64,000 nt of DNA from Streptomyces sp. NBC_00078 (GTDB lineage Bacteria; Actinomycetota; Actinomycetes; Streptomycetales; Streptomycetaceae). Position 1 is the stretch's first letter. Each line of letters opens with the position of its first letter. The notes below the pieces were generated by a model. That model was not told the origin of the DNA, made no database searches, and saw only the letters and a program-made list of their open reading frames with translations. Shown one piece after another: positions 31,675 through 39,763 of the stretch. The position numbers and the translations under genes were made by a program. The stretch is taken from NCBI RefSeq assembly GCF_026343335.1, contig NZ_JAPELX010000001.1:6138001-6202000 (forward strand), in the 5' to 3' direction.

Positions 31675-32631
31675 TCACTTGCCGCCGTTGACGGTGGCTG
31701 CCTTGACGGCGCCATCGGCGACGCCCCACTTCTGGATGATCTTGTCGTACTCGCCGCTCTTGATGATCGCGTCGAGCGCGGCCTTCAGGGCGTCCCGCAG
31801 CTGGGTGCTGCTCTTGGCGACCGCGATGCCGTACGGGGCGGCCTCGACCTGGTCGCCGACGATCTGGAAGTCCTTGCCGCCGCCGGAGGTCTTCACGGCG
31901 TACGCGGAGACCGGGAAGTCGGAGGAGCCGGCGTTGACGCCGCCCGCGCGGACGCGGGTCTGGGCCTGCTGGTCGTTGTCGAAGGACTCGATGGCGAGCG
32001 TCTTGCCGGCCGGGCACTTCTTGGCCTCGGCCTTGGCGAGGTCCTCGGAGACCGTGCCGCGCTGCACCGCGATCTTCTTGCCGCACAGGTCGGACCAGGA
32101 CTTGATGCCCTGGTCGTTGCCCTTCTTGGTGTAGATCGAGACACCGGCGTTGAAGTAGTCGACGAAGTCGACGCCTTCGCCGACCTTCTTGCCGGTCTTG
32201 GAGTCGATGCCCTCCTGGCGGTCCTTGGTGTCGGTCATCGCGGACATGGCGATGTCGTACCGCTTGGAGCGCAGACCCGTGATCAGGGTGTCGAAGGTGC
32301 CGTTCTGGAAGTCGAACTTGACGCCGAGCTGCTTGCCCATGGCGGCCGCGAGGTCGGGGTCGATGCCGGCCGTGTTGCCGGAGCTGTCCTTGAACTCGAC
32401 CGGCGCGTACGCGATGTCGGAACCTACCTTGATGACGCCCTTGTCGCGGATCGAGGCCGGCAGCTTGTCGGCCAGCGGCGCCGTGCTCGTGGACGTGCTG
32501 CTGGCCGAGTCCTTGTTCTTGGTCTGGTCACCGCAACCGGTGAGGATCAGGGCGCCTGCGACCGCGATCGCACCGACCGCTGCCAAACGGGTGCGTGCGG
32601 CGGTCGTACGACGGGTGGAGCTTGCGGTCAT
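31675..32631 (-). CDS. Amino acid ABC transporter substrate-binding lipoprotein
   Basis: A 318-residue periplasmic-binding-protein type 3 lipoprotein (SBP_bac_3). The signal peptide ends in the lipobox LTGC (AGALILTGCGDQ) near residue 26, so it is anchored to the outer face of the membrane. The ligand-binding core includes GSDIAYAPVEFKDSSGNTAG, GIDPDLAAAMGKQLGVKFDF and DIAMSAMTDTKDRQEG. The start was set at ATG 32631 because GGAGGAACC precedes it; the upstream frame has no ribosome site. It is the first gene of the importer operon. The substrate is a polar amino acid; which one is not clear. Confidence 0.9.
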   Translation of the reverse strand: MTASSTRRTTAARTRLAAVGAIAVAGALILTGCGDQTKNKDSASSTSTSTAPLADKLPASIRDKGVIKVGSDIAYAPVEFKDSSGNTAGIDPDLAAAMGKQLGVKFDFQNGTFDTLITGLRSKRYDIAMSAMTDTKDRQEGIDSKTGKKVGEGVDFVDYFNAGVSIYTKKGNDQGIKSWSDLCGKKIAVQRGTVSEDLAKAEAKKCPAGKTLAIESFDNDQQAQTRVRAGGVNAGSSDFPVSAYAVKTSGGGKDFQIVGDQVEAAPYGIAVAKSSTQLRDALKAALDAIIKSGEYDKIIQKWGVADGAVKAATVNGGK

Positions 32632-33204
32632 TTTGGGTTCCTCCGGCGGATGGGTGGAGTTGCCGATGAGTCGACGAGAACACACACCTTCGGGTGTCAC
32701 GACCTCGTGTGTTTACGGCATCTTGCCATTCGGACTCAGCCGTTCAGACGACCCGCCATGTCAAAATCAGATAACGGGTGACCCCCGAACCGCACCAGGT
32801 TGGTACAACATGGCCGGACCATCTGCGGGAATCCGCCGTTCCGGCCGTAAGTTCTCCGGCTCGTCCCGTGATACGGGATGCGTGCTCCGAGGCGTCGATC
32901 ACTGTTCGACCGCTGGTCAAGGGTTCGTCGAGGATGTGTCCCCATATTTCGTGACGATCCTTGTCGCCGGGACGTGACCTTCCGGTTCCACGGTGTGACC
33001 TTGGACTTATTGGACTCGTCTCTGCCCGGTGCGTCCGGTAAGAAGGTTCTTTACACCCCTCATCCGGGGCTCAGGGCGCGTGTGCGGCGCGCCCGTCGCG
33101 TACGACCCGTACGCATCACCGAAACCGGGTCGGACGCGGTGCCCGCCCACCCCTCACCAGGAGTGGCCACCCTCAACCAATGAAGACTTAAGGGGTAAAA
33201 CAAA
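32632..33204. promoter_or_regulatory. 573-bp divergent regulatory region with palindrome
   Basis: No gene was seen. The region separates the amino acid importer operon (minus) from malic enzyme (plus). TCCCGT-GAT-ACGGGA at 32864-32878 is a perfect 6-bp inverted repeat with a 3-bp centre, about 233 bp from the importer start. Another stretch, CGGTAAGAAGGTTCTTTACACCCC (33035-33058), is relatively AT-rich and may contain the malic-enzyme promoter. Confidence 0.4.
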
Positions 33205-34428
33205 GTGGCAGCGGAGATCGTCAATCCTCGCAGCGACAGCAAGACGGATCAGGACGGCGGGGCCGAGCCCCTCGATTCCTTCGATCCCGCGTTCGCGCTG
33301 CACCGCGGCGGCAAGATGGCTGTGCAGGCCACCGTGCCGGTCCGTGACAAGGACGACCTGTCCCTCGCATACACACCGGGCGTCGCGCGGGTGTGCACCG
33401 CGATCGCCGAGCAGCCGGCACTGGTCCACGACTACACGTGGAAGTCGTCCGTCGTGGCCGTGGTCACCGACGGCACGGCCGTGCTCGGGCTCGGCGACAT
33501 CGGCCCCGAGGCCTCCCTTCCGGTGATGGAAGGCAAGGCGATTCTGTTCAAGCAGTTCGGCGGCGTCGACGCCGTGCCGATCGCGCTCGCCTGCACGGGC
33601 GTGGACGAGATCGTCGAGACCGTGGTGCGGCTCGCCCCGTCCTTCGGCGGCGTCAACCTGGAGGACATCTCGGCACCGCGGTGCTTCGAGATCGAGCGCA
33701 AGCTCCAGGAGCGGGTCGACATCCCGGTCTTCCACGACGACCAGCACGGCACGGCGGTCGTGACGCTGGCGGCCCTGCGCAACGCCGCGCGGCTCACCGG
33801 CAAGGGGCTCGCCGATCTGCGGGCCGTCATCTCCGGCGCCGGTGCGGCCGGTGTGGCCATCGCCAAGATGCTGGTCGAGGCCGGCATCGGCGATGTCGCC
33901 GTCGCGGACCGCAAGGGCGTCGTCTCGGCCGACCGGGAGGACCTCACGCCGGTCAAGCGGGAGCTCGCCTCCTTCACCAACAAGGCCGGCATCACCGGGG
34001 CCCTTGAGGCGGCCCTGGAGGGCGCGGACGTCTTCATCGGCGTCTCCGGCGGTACGGTCGCGGAGGAGGCCGTCGCCTCGATGGCCGAGGGGGCGTTCGT
34101 GTTCGCCATGGCCAACCCGAACCCCGAGGTGCACCCGGACGTCGCGCACAAGTACGCGGCAGTCGTGGCGACCGGGCGGTCGGACTTCCCGAACCAGATC
34201 AACAACGTGCTGGCGTTCCCGGGCATCTTCGCCGGTGCGCTGCAGGTGCGGGCCTCCCGGATCACCGAGGGCATGAAGATCGCGGCGGCCGAGGCGCTGG
34301 CAGGGGTCGTCGGCGACGACCTCGCTGCGGACTACGTCATTCCGTCGCCCTTCGACGAGCGGGTCGCTCCGGCGGTCACGGCGGCTGTTGCGGCGGCCGC
34401 CCGGGCCGAGGGTGTTGCGCGGCGCTGA
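33205..34428 (+). CDS. NAD-dependent malic enzyme
   Basis: A 407-residue short-form malic enzyme. It decarboxylates malate to pyruvate with reduction of NAD(P). N-terminal malic domain: SLAYTPGVARVCTAIAEQPA near 53-72; metal-binding region IPVFHDDQHGTAVVTLAALR near 173-192; nucleotide-binding fold VISGAGAAGVAIAKMLVEAG near 210. The start is GTG 33205 behind TTAAGGGG. The length is typical of prokaryotic short malic enzymes without the fused PTA domain. The position corresponds to the S. coelicolor NAD-malic enzyme gene (SCO5261). An IS element has inserted 19 bp after its stop codon and may remove the original terminator. Confidence 0.92.
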   Translation: MAAEIVNPRSDSKTDQDGGAEPLDSFDPAFALHRGGKMAVQATVPVRDKDDLSLAYTPGVARVCTAIAEQPALVHDYTWKSSVVAVVTDGTAVLGLGDIGPEASLPVMEGKAILFKQFGGVDAVPIALACTGVDEIVETVVRLAPSFGGVNLEDISAPRCFEIERKLQERVDIPVFHDDQHGTAVVTLAALRNAARLTGKGLADLRAVISGAGAAGVAIAKMLVEAGIGDVAVADRKGVVSADREDLTPVKRELASFTNKAGITGALEAALEGADVFIGVSGGTVAEEAVASMAEGAFVFAMANPNPEVHPDVAHKYAAVVATGRSDFPNQINNVLAFPGIFAGALQVRASRITEGMKIAAAEALAGVVGDDLAADYVIPSPFDERVAPAVTAAVAAAARAEGVARR

Positions 34429-34447
34429 CTCGCCGCGTCGGCTGAAT

Positions 34448-36311
34448 GGCCCCGCCCGTTCGGATGCTGACTCTGTCGGGGATCTTGGCGGTCTGCTCAG
34501 TCTCTGGCGGACCGCCAAGACCTTGGCCGGGTGATTCCGTGCTGGTCCAAGTAGTTCTGGAAGGCGGTCGGCGGCCGGGACGGAGGTGCTTCTCCGGTCG
34601 GCGGCCGTCGGCTGAGGCGCTCGATGCTCGCGGCGATGGCTGTGAACACGTGCTGTAAGTGGGCTTTGTGCTGTCCTCGGTAGCGGCAGCGGCGCAGGCC
34701 GTGTCCGTGGGCGAGCTCGTTGATGGTGCCTTCCACTCCGGAGCGGACCGCGTAGCGGGCCTGCCATTCGGGTGTCTGCTGTTCGGCGCGGACGCGGAGT
34801 TGCAGGTCGCGGAGTTCTCGCGGGGGGAAGCCCACGCTCCGGGCGCTGTCGGCGGTGGTCGTGCAGCGGGTGCGGACCGGGCAGGGACGGCACTGGCTCT
34901 TGGTGAACCGTGCGACGATCAGAGGTGCCGCGGTGGGTGAGGAGGTCGGGTAGGGGCCGTGCCATCCTGCGCTGGTCTCGCCCTGCGGGCAGGTGACCTG
35001 CCGGCGGTCGAAGTCGATGTGGAAGTCGTCGCGGCCGAAGCCGTTGTTCCTGCGGTTCTGGCGGGTGGTGTTGACCGGCAGTGGTCCGGTGACCGTGACC
35101 TGGTGTTCGCGGGCTGCCTGTTCCAGATGGACCAGGGAGGTGTAGCCGCCGTCGACCAGATGCTCGGCGGGCAGCAGCCCGCGGCGCTTGAGCCGGGTGT
35201 GGATGCCGGGCAGAGCCTTCGCGTCGTAGCTGGTGGCGTCGGTGGTCGCCACATCGGTGATCACGTTGACGCCGTCAGGAGAACAGGTCTCGGTGAGATG
35301 TGCGACGAACCCTCTCCAGCGGGTGACATGTCCGCGGCGCGCGTAGCGGGCCGTCGGGTCGTAGGGCGAGACAACCGCGACGGCCGAGGGCGGCAGCCCG
35401 CCGTCCTCGGCGGTGCGCCAGCGCAGGCGGCCGGCCCCGTCGCGGTAGTAGTTCTGAACCATGATCTGCCGCAGGGCCTGGACCCGGGGCCCGGACAGGC
35501 GTTCCGGCCCGTGCTGCCCGAGGTGCCCGATTAGCCGGGCGGCGTCGTTGCCAGTGGCGAGGATCCTGGTCTTGGGGCGGGTGGGGTTCTTGCCCAGACG
35601 GACCGGGCGGCCGTAGCGGCGCCCCCACTCCTCGTCGACCAAGCCGGTCAGCAAGTGCGGAGCTATGCCGGCCAGCTCTTCCAGCGCGGCGCGGACAGCT
35701 TCGGTGACCAGTTCCAGGCGGGTCAGGTCGCGCACCGCGGCCAAGACGTGGGTGGAGTCCGTGCGCTGGGTGGTGCGCTCGCGGACGAGACCGGCCTCCT
35801 TCAGGCGCGCGAGCGCGAGGTCCAGGAGACGGTCGGCTCGGCCGTCCTCGGTGAGACGGTCGCGGAAGTCGGCCAGCACGCTGTGGTGGAAGCCGGGATC
35901 GTCCAGTTCCATGGCCGGCGCGTACTTGAAATCGATGCGGCAGCGAACCGCTTCGGCCGCCTGCCGGTCCGACAGGCCGAGCAGGAACTGCAGCACGCAG
36001 ACGGTGGCCAGCTGGGCGGGTGAGAGCCCCGGGCGCCCGTCACGCGGGTACCAGTCGGCGAAGTCCTCGTCACGCCACAGCCTGCCCAGGTGGTCTCTCA
36101 CCCACATCGCCGTCGTACCGCCCGGATTGCTCGCTCGCGCCATCCGCACGGTCAGAGAAGGGACTTGCTCACCAGAACGGGCACGGAGCGACAACGGGCA
36201 CCTCGACATCTGCATCGGTCCTGAACAGATCCGAGGACGCCCGTTGATCATGCTGCCCCGCCGGGGATCCTCAAGATCCCCGACAGAGTCAGCATCCAAT
36301 TGGGCGGGGCC
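34448..36311. mobile_element. IS1182-family insertion sequence, complete
   Basis: A 1,864-bp element bounded by 40-bp terminal inverted repeats at 34448-34487 and 36272-36311 that match at 37 of 40 positions (outer GGCCCCGCCC, inner CTGACTCTGTCGGGGATC). The three mismatches are at positions 11, 12 and 14 of the repeat. The trinucleotide AAT flanks both ends (34445-34447 and 36312-36314), a possible short target duplication. It encodes one transposase on the minus strand with an intact DDE set. It sits between the malic enzyme and an oxidoreductase gene that are neighbours in related genomes. Confidence 0.9.
34497..36251 (-). CDS. IS1182 family transposase
   Basis: A full-length DDE transposase (584 residues from ATG 36251). 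The N-terminal part has FADWYPRDGRPGLSPAQLAT and RQAAEAVRCRIDFKYAPAME (DUF772-like), and the catalytic core has RTDSTHVLAAVRDLTRLELV (first Asp), AEHLVDGGYTSLVHLEQAAR (second Asp) and SGVEGTINELAHGHGLRRCR (Glu). A CPVRTRCTT cysteine motif precedes the Glu. Family members usually begin around the MSRCPLSLRA stretch (ATG 36209 or 36215), so the start may be 12-14 codons later. No frameshift or stop was seen, so it may be active. Confidence 0.9.
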   Translation of the reverse strand: MINGRPRICSGPMQMSRCPLSLRARSGEQVPSLTVRMARASNPGGTTAMWVRDHLGRLWRDEDFADWYPRDGRPGLSPAQLATVCVLQFLLGLSDRQAAEAVRCRIDFKYAPAMELDDPGFHHSVLADFRDRLTEDGRADRLLDLALARLKEAGLVRERTTQRTDSTHVLAAVRDLTRLELVTEAVRAALEELAGIAPHLLTGLVDEEWGRRYGRPVRLGKNPTRPKTRILATGNDAARLIGHLGQHGPERLSGPRVQALRQIMVQNYYRDGAGRLRWRTAEDGGLPPSAVAVVSPYDPTARYARRGHVTRWRGFVAHLTETCSPDGVNVITDVATTDATSYDAKALPGIHTRLKRRGLLPAEHLVDGGYTSLVHLEQAAREHQVTVTGPLPVNTTRQNRRNNGFGRDDFHIDFDRRQVTCPQGETSAGWHGPYPTSSPTAAPLIVARFTKSQCRPCPVRTRCTTTADSARSVGFPPRELRDLQLRVRAEQQTPEWQARYAVRSGVEGTINELAHGHGLRRCRYRGQHKAHLQHVFTAIAASIERLSRRPPTGEAPPSRPPTAFQNYLDQHGITRPRSWRSARD

Positions 36312-36587
36312 AATTCTTTGCCTGCTCGCTCGCCCGTTCGGGTGGACGAGGGGTGGATAGGGGTCGATGGTGTGGACGGCGTCTGTGGGTGGTTCGCCGC
36401 CGGACGGGCTGCGATGCGCCGGGGCCGGGCCGGGCCGGGTCGGGGCGCGGGGCACGCGAGGTACGGGGCCGGGTCGGGATGCCGCAGCGCCATCCTTGTC
36501 GCAAGAACGCCACCCCTGTGACAAGAGGGTGTGTGTCACAGCGCCTCCCGGTTCCGTCGAGGCGGGGCGCCGCCTATGGTCAACTTC
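36312..36587 (+). promoter_or_regulatory. IS right flank and oxidoreductase promoter with inverted repeat
   Basis: This holds the sequence between the IS end and the oxidoreductase start. CTGTGACA (36516-36523) and TGTCACAG (36534-36541) are perfect 8-bp arms with a 10-bp spacer. A TATGGT -10 box at 36575-36580 is 7 nt from ATG 36588. The palindrome lies ~35-60 bp upstream of that -10, suitable for a regulator. No gene is seen. Confidence 0.55.
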
Positions 36588-37553
36588 ATGTTCGCCGTCT
36601 ACGCCGCCCGAATCGACCGCGACCAGCCGCTCAACGGCCTTGAACTGGGGGACCGTCCGGCTCCCCCGGCCCGGTCCGGCTGGAGTGTCGTCAACGTCAG
36701 GGCCGCCTCCCTCAACCACCACGACCTCTGGTCCCTCAAGGGCGTGGGTCTGCCCGAGGACAAACTGCCGATGATCCTCGGCTGCGACGCCGCCGGTGTC
36801 GACGAGGACGGCAACGAGGTCGTCCTGCACTCCGTGATCGGACAGAGCGGTCACGGTGTCGGCCCCAGTGAACCCCGTTCCATCCTCACCGAGCACTACC
36901 AGGGCACCTTCGCCGAACAGGTCGCCGTGCCGACCTGGAACATCCTGCCCAAGCCCAGGGAGCTCTCCTTCGAGGAGGCCGCCTGTCTGCCGACGGCCTG
37001 GCTGACGGCGTACCGCATGCTCTTCACCAACGCGGGTGTACGGCCCGGCGACTCGGTCCTCGTCCAGGGCGCAGGCGGTGGTGTCGCCACCGCCGCGATC
37101 GTCCTCGGAAAGGCAGCGGGGCTGCGGGTCTTCGCGACCAGCCGTGACGAGGCCAAGCGGAAGCGGGCCGTGGAACTGGGTGCCGTCGAGGCGCTCGAGT
37201 CGGGGGCCCGGCTGCCGCAGCGGGTGGACGCCGTCATCGAGACCGTCGGCGCGGCGACGTGGTCGCACTCCGTGAAGTCGCTGAAGCCCGGCGGCACGCT
37301 CGTCATCTCCGGTGCGACGAGCGGTGACCGGCCCTCCCACGCCGAACTGACGCGCATCTTCTTCCTGGAGCTCAAGGTCGTCGGTTCCACGATGGGCACC
37401 AAGGACGAACTGGAGGACCTGCTCTCCTTCTGCGCCGCCACCGGAGTGCGTCCCGTCATCGACGAGGTGCTGCCGATGGACCGGGCCCGTGAAGGCTTCG
37501 AACGGATGGCGTCCGGCGAGCAGTTCGGGAAGATCGTGCTCACCAACGGCTGA
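36588..37553 (+). CDS. Zinc-independent medium-chain dehydrogenase/reductase (quinone oxidoreductase-like)
   Basis: A 321-residue MDR enzyme. The N-terminal catalytic GroES-like domain has NVRAASLNHHDLWSLKGVGL (a Cys-for-His pattern without structural zinc Cys), and the Rossmann domain has VLVQGAGGGVATAAIVLGKA near residue 157. It likely reduces quinones or enones with NADPH. The start was set at ATG 36588 (MFAVYAARI), which is 7 nt after a TATGGT -10 box; ATG 36576 is an in-frame alternative giving 325 residues. It has no ribosome site, so a leaderless mRNA is possible. It is preceded by an inverted repeat and followed by a terminator. Confidence 0.85.
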   Translation: MFAVYAARIDRDQPLNGLELGDRPAPPARSGWSVVNVRAASLNHHDLWSLKGVGLPEDKLPMILGCDAAGVDEDGNEVVLHSVIGQSGHGVGPSEPRSILTEHYQGTFAEQVAVPTWNILPKPRELSFEEAACLPTAWLTAYRMLFTNAGVRPGDSVLVQGAGGGVATAAIVLGKAAGLRVFATSRDEAKRKRAVELGAVEALESGARLPQRVDAVIETVGAATWSHSVKSLKPGGTLVISGATSGDRPSHAELTRIFFLELKVVGSTMGTKDELEDLLSFCAATGVRPVIDEVLPMDRAREGFERMASGEQFGKIVLTNG

Positions 37554-37581
37554 GGGCCGCGCCCGCACCTTCTGTCATCAA

Positions 37582-37612
37582 CGGCCGACCTGGCTGCCCG
37601 CCAGGTCGGCCG
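37582..37612 (+). terminator. Terminator after the oxidoreductase gene
   Basis: CGGCCGACCTGG (37582-37593) pairs with CCAGGTCGGCCG (37601-37612) around a 7-nt loop, 29 nt after the stop codon and just before the next promoter at 37621. Confidence 0.8.
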
Positions 37613-37620
37613 TCCGCGTT

Positions 37621-37666
37621 TGTCAACCATGGTTGACAGAGTGGGGGTGTCAATGTAAGTTGACAC
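37621..37666 (+). promoter_or_regulatory. Twin TGTCAA-N6-TTGACA operators embedded in the HTH/Clp-N promoter
   Basis: A perfect 18-bp palindrome, TGTCAACCATGGTTGACA (37621-37638), and a second copy TGTCAA-TGTAAG-TTGACA (37648-37665) lie 27 bp apart centre to centre. TTGACA at 37633-37638 is a consensus -35 and TAAGTT (37656-37661) a TAnnnT -10, 17 bp apart. The ATG of the HTH gene is 6 nt downstream at 37668, so the mRNA is probably leaderless. Both palindromes cover promoter elements, so a repressor bound there, probably the HTH product itself, would block transcription. Confidence 0.8.
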
Positions 37667-37667
37667 C

Positions 37668-37877
37668 ATGACCGAAGCAACGGATCTCGCCGAGCGCGCG
37701 GGCGACCGCGATCCACGGGTCGGACTACGCGCCGTCGCCGCGCTGCGCAGGCTGCTGGAGCAGTTGGAGTCGGTGCAGGTGCGCAGTGCGCGCAATCAGG
37801 GCTGGTCGTGGCAGGAGATCGCCGCGGAACTCGGTGTGAGCAGGCAGGCCGTGCACAAGAAGTACGGGAGGCATTGA
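37668..37877 (+). CDS. Small helix-turn-helix regulator
   Basis: A 69-residue protein that is one long helix followed by a HTH: VGLRAVAALRRLLEQLESVQ and then GWSWQEIAAELGVSRQAVHKKYGRH. It has no ligand-binding domain. It is the likely repressor of its own operon, because two identical palindromes overlap its promoter. Its TGA shares one base with the start of the Clp-N gene (TGATG at 37875), so the two proteins are made together. The ATG at 37668 lacks a ribosome site and is 6 nt after the -10 box. Confidence 0.82.
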   Translation: MTEATDLAERAGDRDPRVGLRAVAALRRLLEQLESVQVRSARNQGWSWQEIAAELGVSRQAVHKKYGRH

Positions 37878-38443
37878 TGTTCGAGCGGTTCACGAAGAAC
37901 GCCCGCGTGGTGGTGCAGGCGGCGGTTGCGCACGCGGACGGGGCGGGGGCACCTGTCGTCGACACCGAGCACATGCTGCTCGCGCTCCTCGACCGCGAAG
38001 GCAGCCGCGCCTCGTTCGCGCTCGCCTCGCTCGGGGTGGCCGGTGAACGCAAGGAGTCGGTACGGGAGGCGGTGACCGAGGCCCGACGCCGGGCCGGACT
38101 GTCCCAGGCCGAGACCGACGCCCTGGCCGGGCTGGGGATCGACGTGTCGGAGATCGTCGCCCGGGTCGAGGAGGTGCACGGAGTCGGGGCCATGTCCGGC
38201 GGCCGCAGGGACAAGGGCTCGTGGTCCGGGCGGCATCCCTTCAGTCGCGGTGCCAAGCAGACCCTTGAGAAGTCGCTGCGCATCGCCGTCGCCCACGGCG
38301 ACCGGCACATCGGGGACGAGCACATCCTCCTGGCCCTGACCGTCCGTCCCGGTCTGGCCAGCGAACTCCTCGCCGACCGTGGCGTCACGCACGAGTCACT
38401 GACCCGGGTGCTGTACGGCAGCTCAGAGGCGAAGGCCGGCTGA
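37877..38443 (+). CDS. Stand-alone Clp N-terminal domain protein (two Clp-N repeats)
   Basis: A 188-residue protein made of two Clp amino-terminal repeats: ERFTKNARVVVQAAVAHADG ... DTEHMLLALLDREGSRASFA (residues ~2-75) and FSRGAKQTLEKSLRIAVAHG ... IGDEHILLALTVRPGLASEL (~118-188). In ClpA/ClpC this domain binds adaptors and substrates and is fused to AAA+ ATPase modules, which are absent here. The protein could act as an adaptor or decoy for a Clp machine, or as a regulator of stress. It is in a two-gene operon with a small HTH protein. The start overlaps the stop of that gene by one base. Function not established. Confidence 0.85.
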   Translation: MFERFTKNARVVVQAAVAHADGAGAPVVDTEHMLLALLDREGSRASFALASLGVAGERKESVREAVTEARRRAGLSQAETDALAGLGIDVSEIVARVEEVHGVGAMSGGRRDKGSWSGRHPFSRGAKQTLEKSLRIAVAHGDRHIGDEHILLALTVRPGLASELLADRGVTHESLTRVLYGSSEAKAG

Positions 38444-38658
38444 ACACGGGCGGCGCGCACACCGGGTTCGCCCTGGAGGACGGTTGTCCCGCCTCTCTGC
38501 TGCAGGGAGGGCAGGCGCCCGGAGAGGGGTGGCGGCTGGTGGTCCGACTGGCCTCCCGCGCGCTGCCCTTCCGCGTCAACGTCGGTGACGCGGACTTCGG
38601 TTACGTCTTCCTCTCGCTGGACGGCGAGCAGGGCCGCTTCCTGTGGAGGTGTGCCTGA
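38440..38658 (+). pseudogene. Possible gene remnant or non-ATG small gene (DUF1963-like C-terminus)
   Basis: A 72-codon frame (CTG 38440 to TGA 38658) overlaps the end of the Clp-N gene by 4 nt. It reads like a protein: FALEDGCPASLLQGG, GWRLVVRLASRALPFRVNVG, DADFGYVFLSLDGEQGRFLW. The Gly-Asp-Ala/Gly turn and FLWRC end recall the C-terminus of YwqG/DUF1963 proteins. There is no ATG or GTG near its start, so it may be a decayed gene, a CTG-initiated small protein, or coincidence. The rest of the 260-bp gap is short. Confidence 0.3.
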
Positions 38659-38703
38659 GGCTTCGCCGGGCGCACCGCCGGAAGCGGCCTCCGATGCCGT
38701 GAC

Positions 38704-39762
38704 TCAGACCCTCGGCGCGCGCAGTATGGCGCCGATGTGTGCCGCCGCCGTCGACAGGTGGCGGCGGGCGTCGCGGAGCTGGTCGTCCGTGACGCCGTGG
38801 TCGCGGGCCGCGTCGCGGATGTCGTCCCGGAAGCGGTCGAGCAGACGGTCCAGGTCGCGGGTCGGGTCGCCGGTGGCATCCTCGTGCGCCCAGGAGGGTT
38901 CGTACTCGGCGGGGAAGTCCTCCTTGGTGTGCGAGTACTCGGGCTGCGGGGCCGAGGCGCCGGCGGTGCCCCGGCCGAACCCGAAGTCCTTCCCGAACTC
39001 CTTGCCGAAGTCCTTTCCGAAGTCCCCGAACTCCTTGGCCAGTTCGGTCAGGCCCTCGCGCACCCCCGTCGGCCAGTCGCCTCGCGCGAAGTGATCCTGC
39101 ACCTGCTCCTGCACCCGTCGGCCGATGCGCTGAAGCTCCTCCTGTGCCTGGGCCCGGGCCCGCTCCTGCGCCTCCTTGGCCTGGCGCCGAGCCTGTTGTG
39201 CCTCCTCGCGGGCCCTTCGGCTCTCGTCCTTGGCGCGCCGGGCCTGCTCCTTCCACTCCTGCTTGACGCGGCGCATCTCCTCCTTGGCGGTACGCCACGA
39301 CTCCTTGTCGGCGTAGTCGGCGAAGTCCCCCAAGGGGGAGTCCTGTTCGCCGCGTCCCTTGGTGCCACCACCGCGGCGCGCCTCGCTGGCAGCGGCCCGC
39401 ATCTCGCGCCGCAGATCGCCCGCCGCGCCGCGCACATCGGCCCGGATCTCGGCGGCGAGCTCCGCCACCGACTCGCGGATCTCCACCTCCAGGTCGGCCA
39501 ACTCGCCGCTGCGGTCGGCCAGTTCGGCGCGGCCCGCGTCCGTGATGGCGTAGACCTTGCGGCCGCCCTCGGTGGTGTGGGTGACCAGGCCCTCGGCCTC
39601 CAGCTTGGCCAGACGGGGGTAGACGGTGCCTGCCGACGGTGCGTACAGCCCCTGGAAGCGCTCCTCCAGGAGGCGGATCACCTCGTAGCCGTGGCGCGGG
39701 GCCTCGTCCAGCAGCTTCAGCAGGTAGAGGCGGAGGCGGCCGTGGGCGAAGACGGGAGGCAT
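38704..39762 (-). CDS. PadR-family regulator with long coiled-coil extension
   Basis: A 352-residue protein, far longer than ordinary PadR regulators (110-180). The winged-helix domain fills the first ~95 residues (RLYLLKLLDEAPRHGYEVIR, LYAPSAGTVYPRLAKLEAEG, THTTEGGRKVYAITDAGRAE). Residues ~100-240 are charged helix with many Lys, Arg, Glu and Gln (SWRTAKEEMRRVKQEWKEQA ... RREEAQQARRQAKEAQERAR-like heptads), followed by a Phe-Gly-Lys/Asp repeat (FGDFGKDFGKEFGKDFGFG) and a helical tail. It is in an operon with a DUF4097 gene, one nucleotide apart. The operator candidate at 40831-40863 would be its own target. Signal and target genes beyond the operon are unknown. Confidence 0.85.
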   Translation of the reverse strand: MPPVFAHGRLRLYLLKLLDEAPRHGYEVIRLLEERFQGLYAPSAGTVYPRLAKLEAEGLVTHTTEGGRKVYAITDAGRAELADRSGELADLEVEIRESVAELAAEIRADVRGAAGDLRREMRAAASEARRGGGTKGRGEQDSPLGDFADYADKESWRTAKEEMRRVKQEWKEQARRAKDESRRAREEAQQARRQAKEAQERARAQAQEELQRIGRRVQEQVQDHFARGDWPTGVREGLTELAKEFGDFGKDFGKEFGKDFGFGRGTAGASAPQPEYSHTKEDFPAEYEPSWAHEDATGDPTRDLDRLLDRFRDDIRDAARDHGVTDDQLRDARRHLSTAAAHIGAILRAPRV

Positions 39763-39763
39763 G

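Noticed and set aside
34497..37568. 1,023-codon transposase with a long N-terminal extension
   Set aside because: The extra N-terminal part is antisense to the oxidoreductase gene and lies outside the IS inverted repeats; transposase starts at or after 36251.
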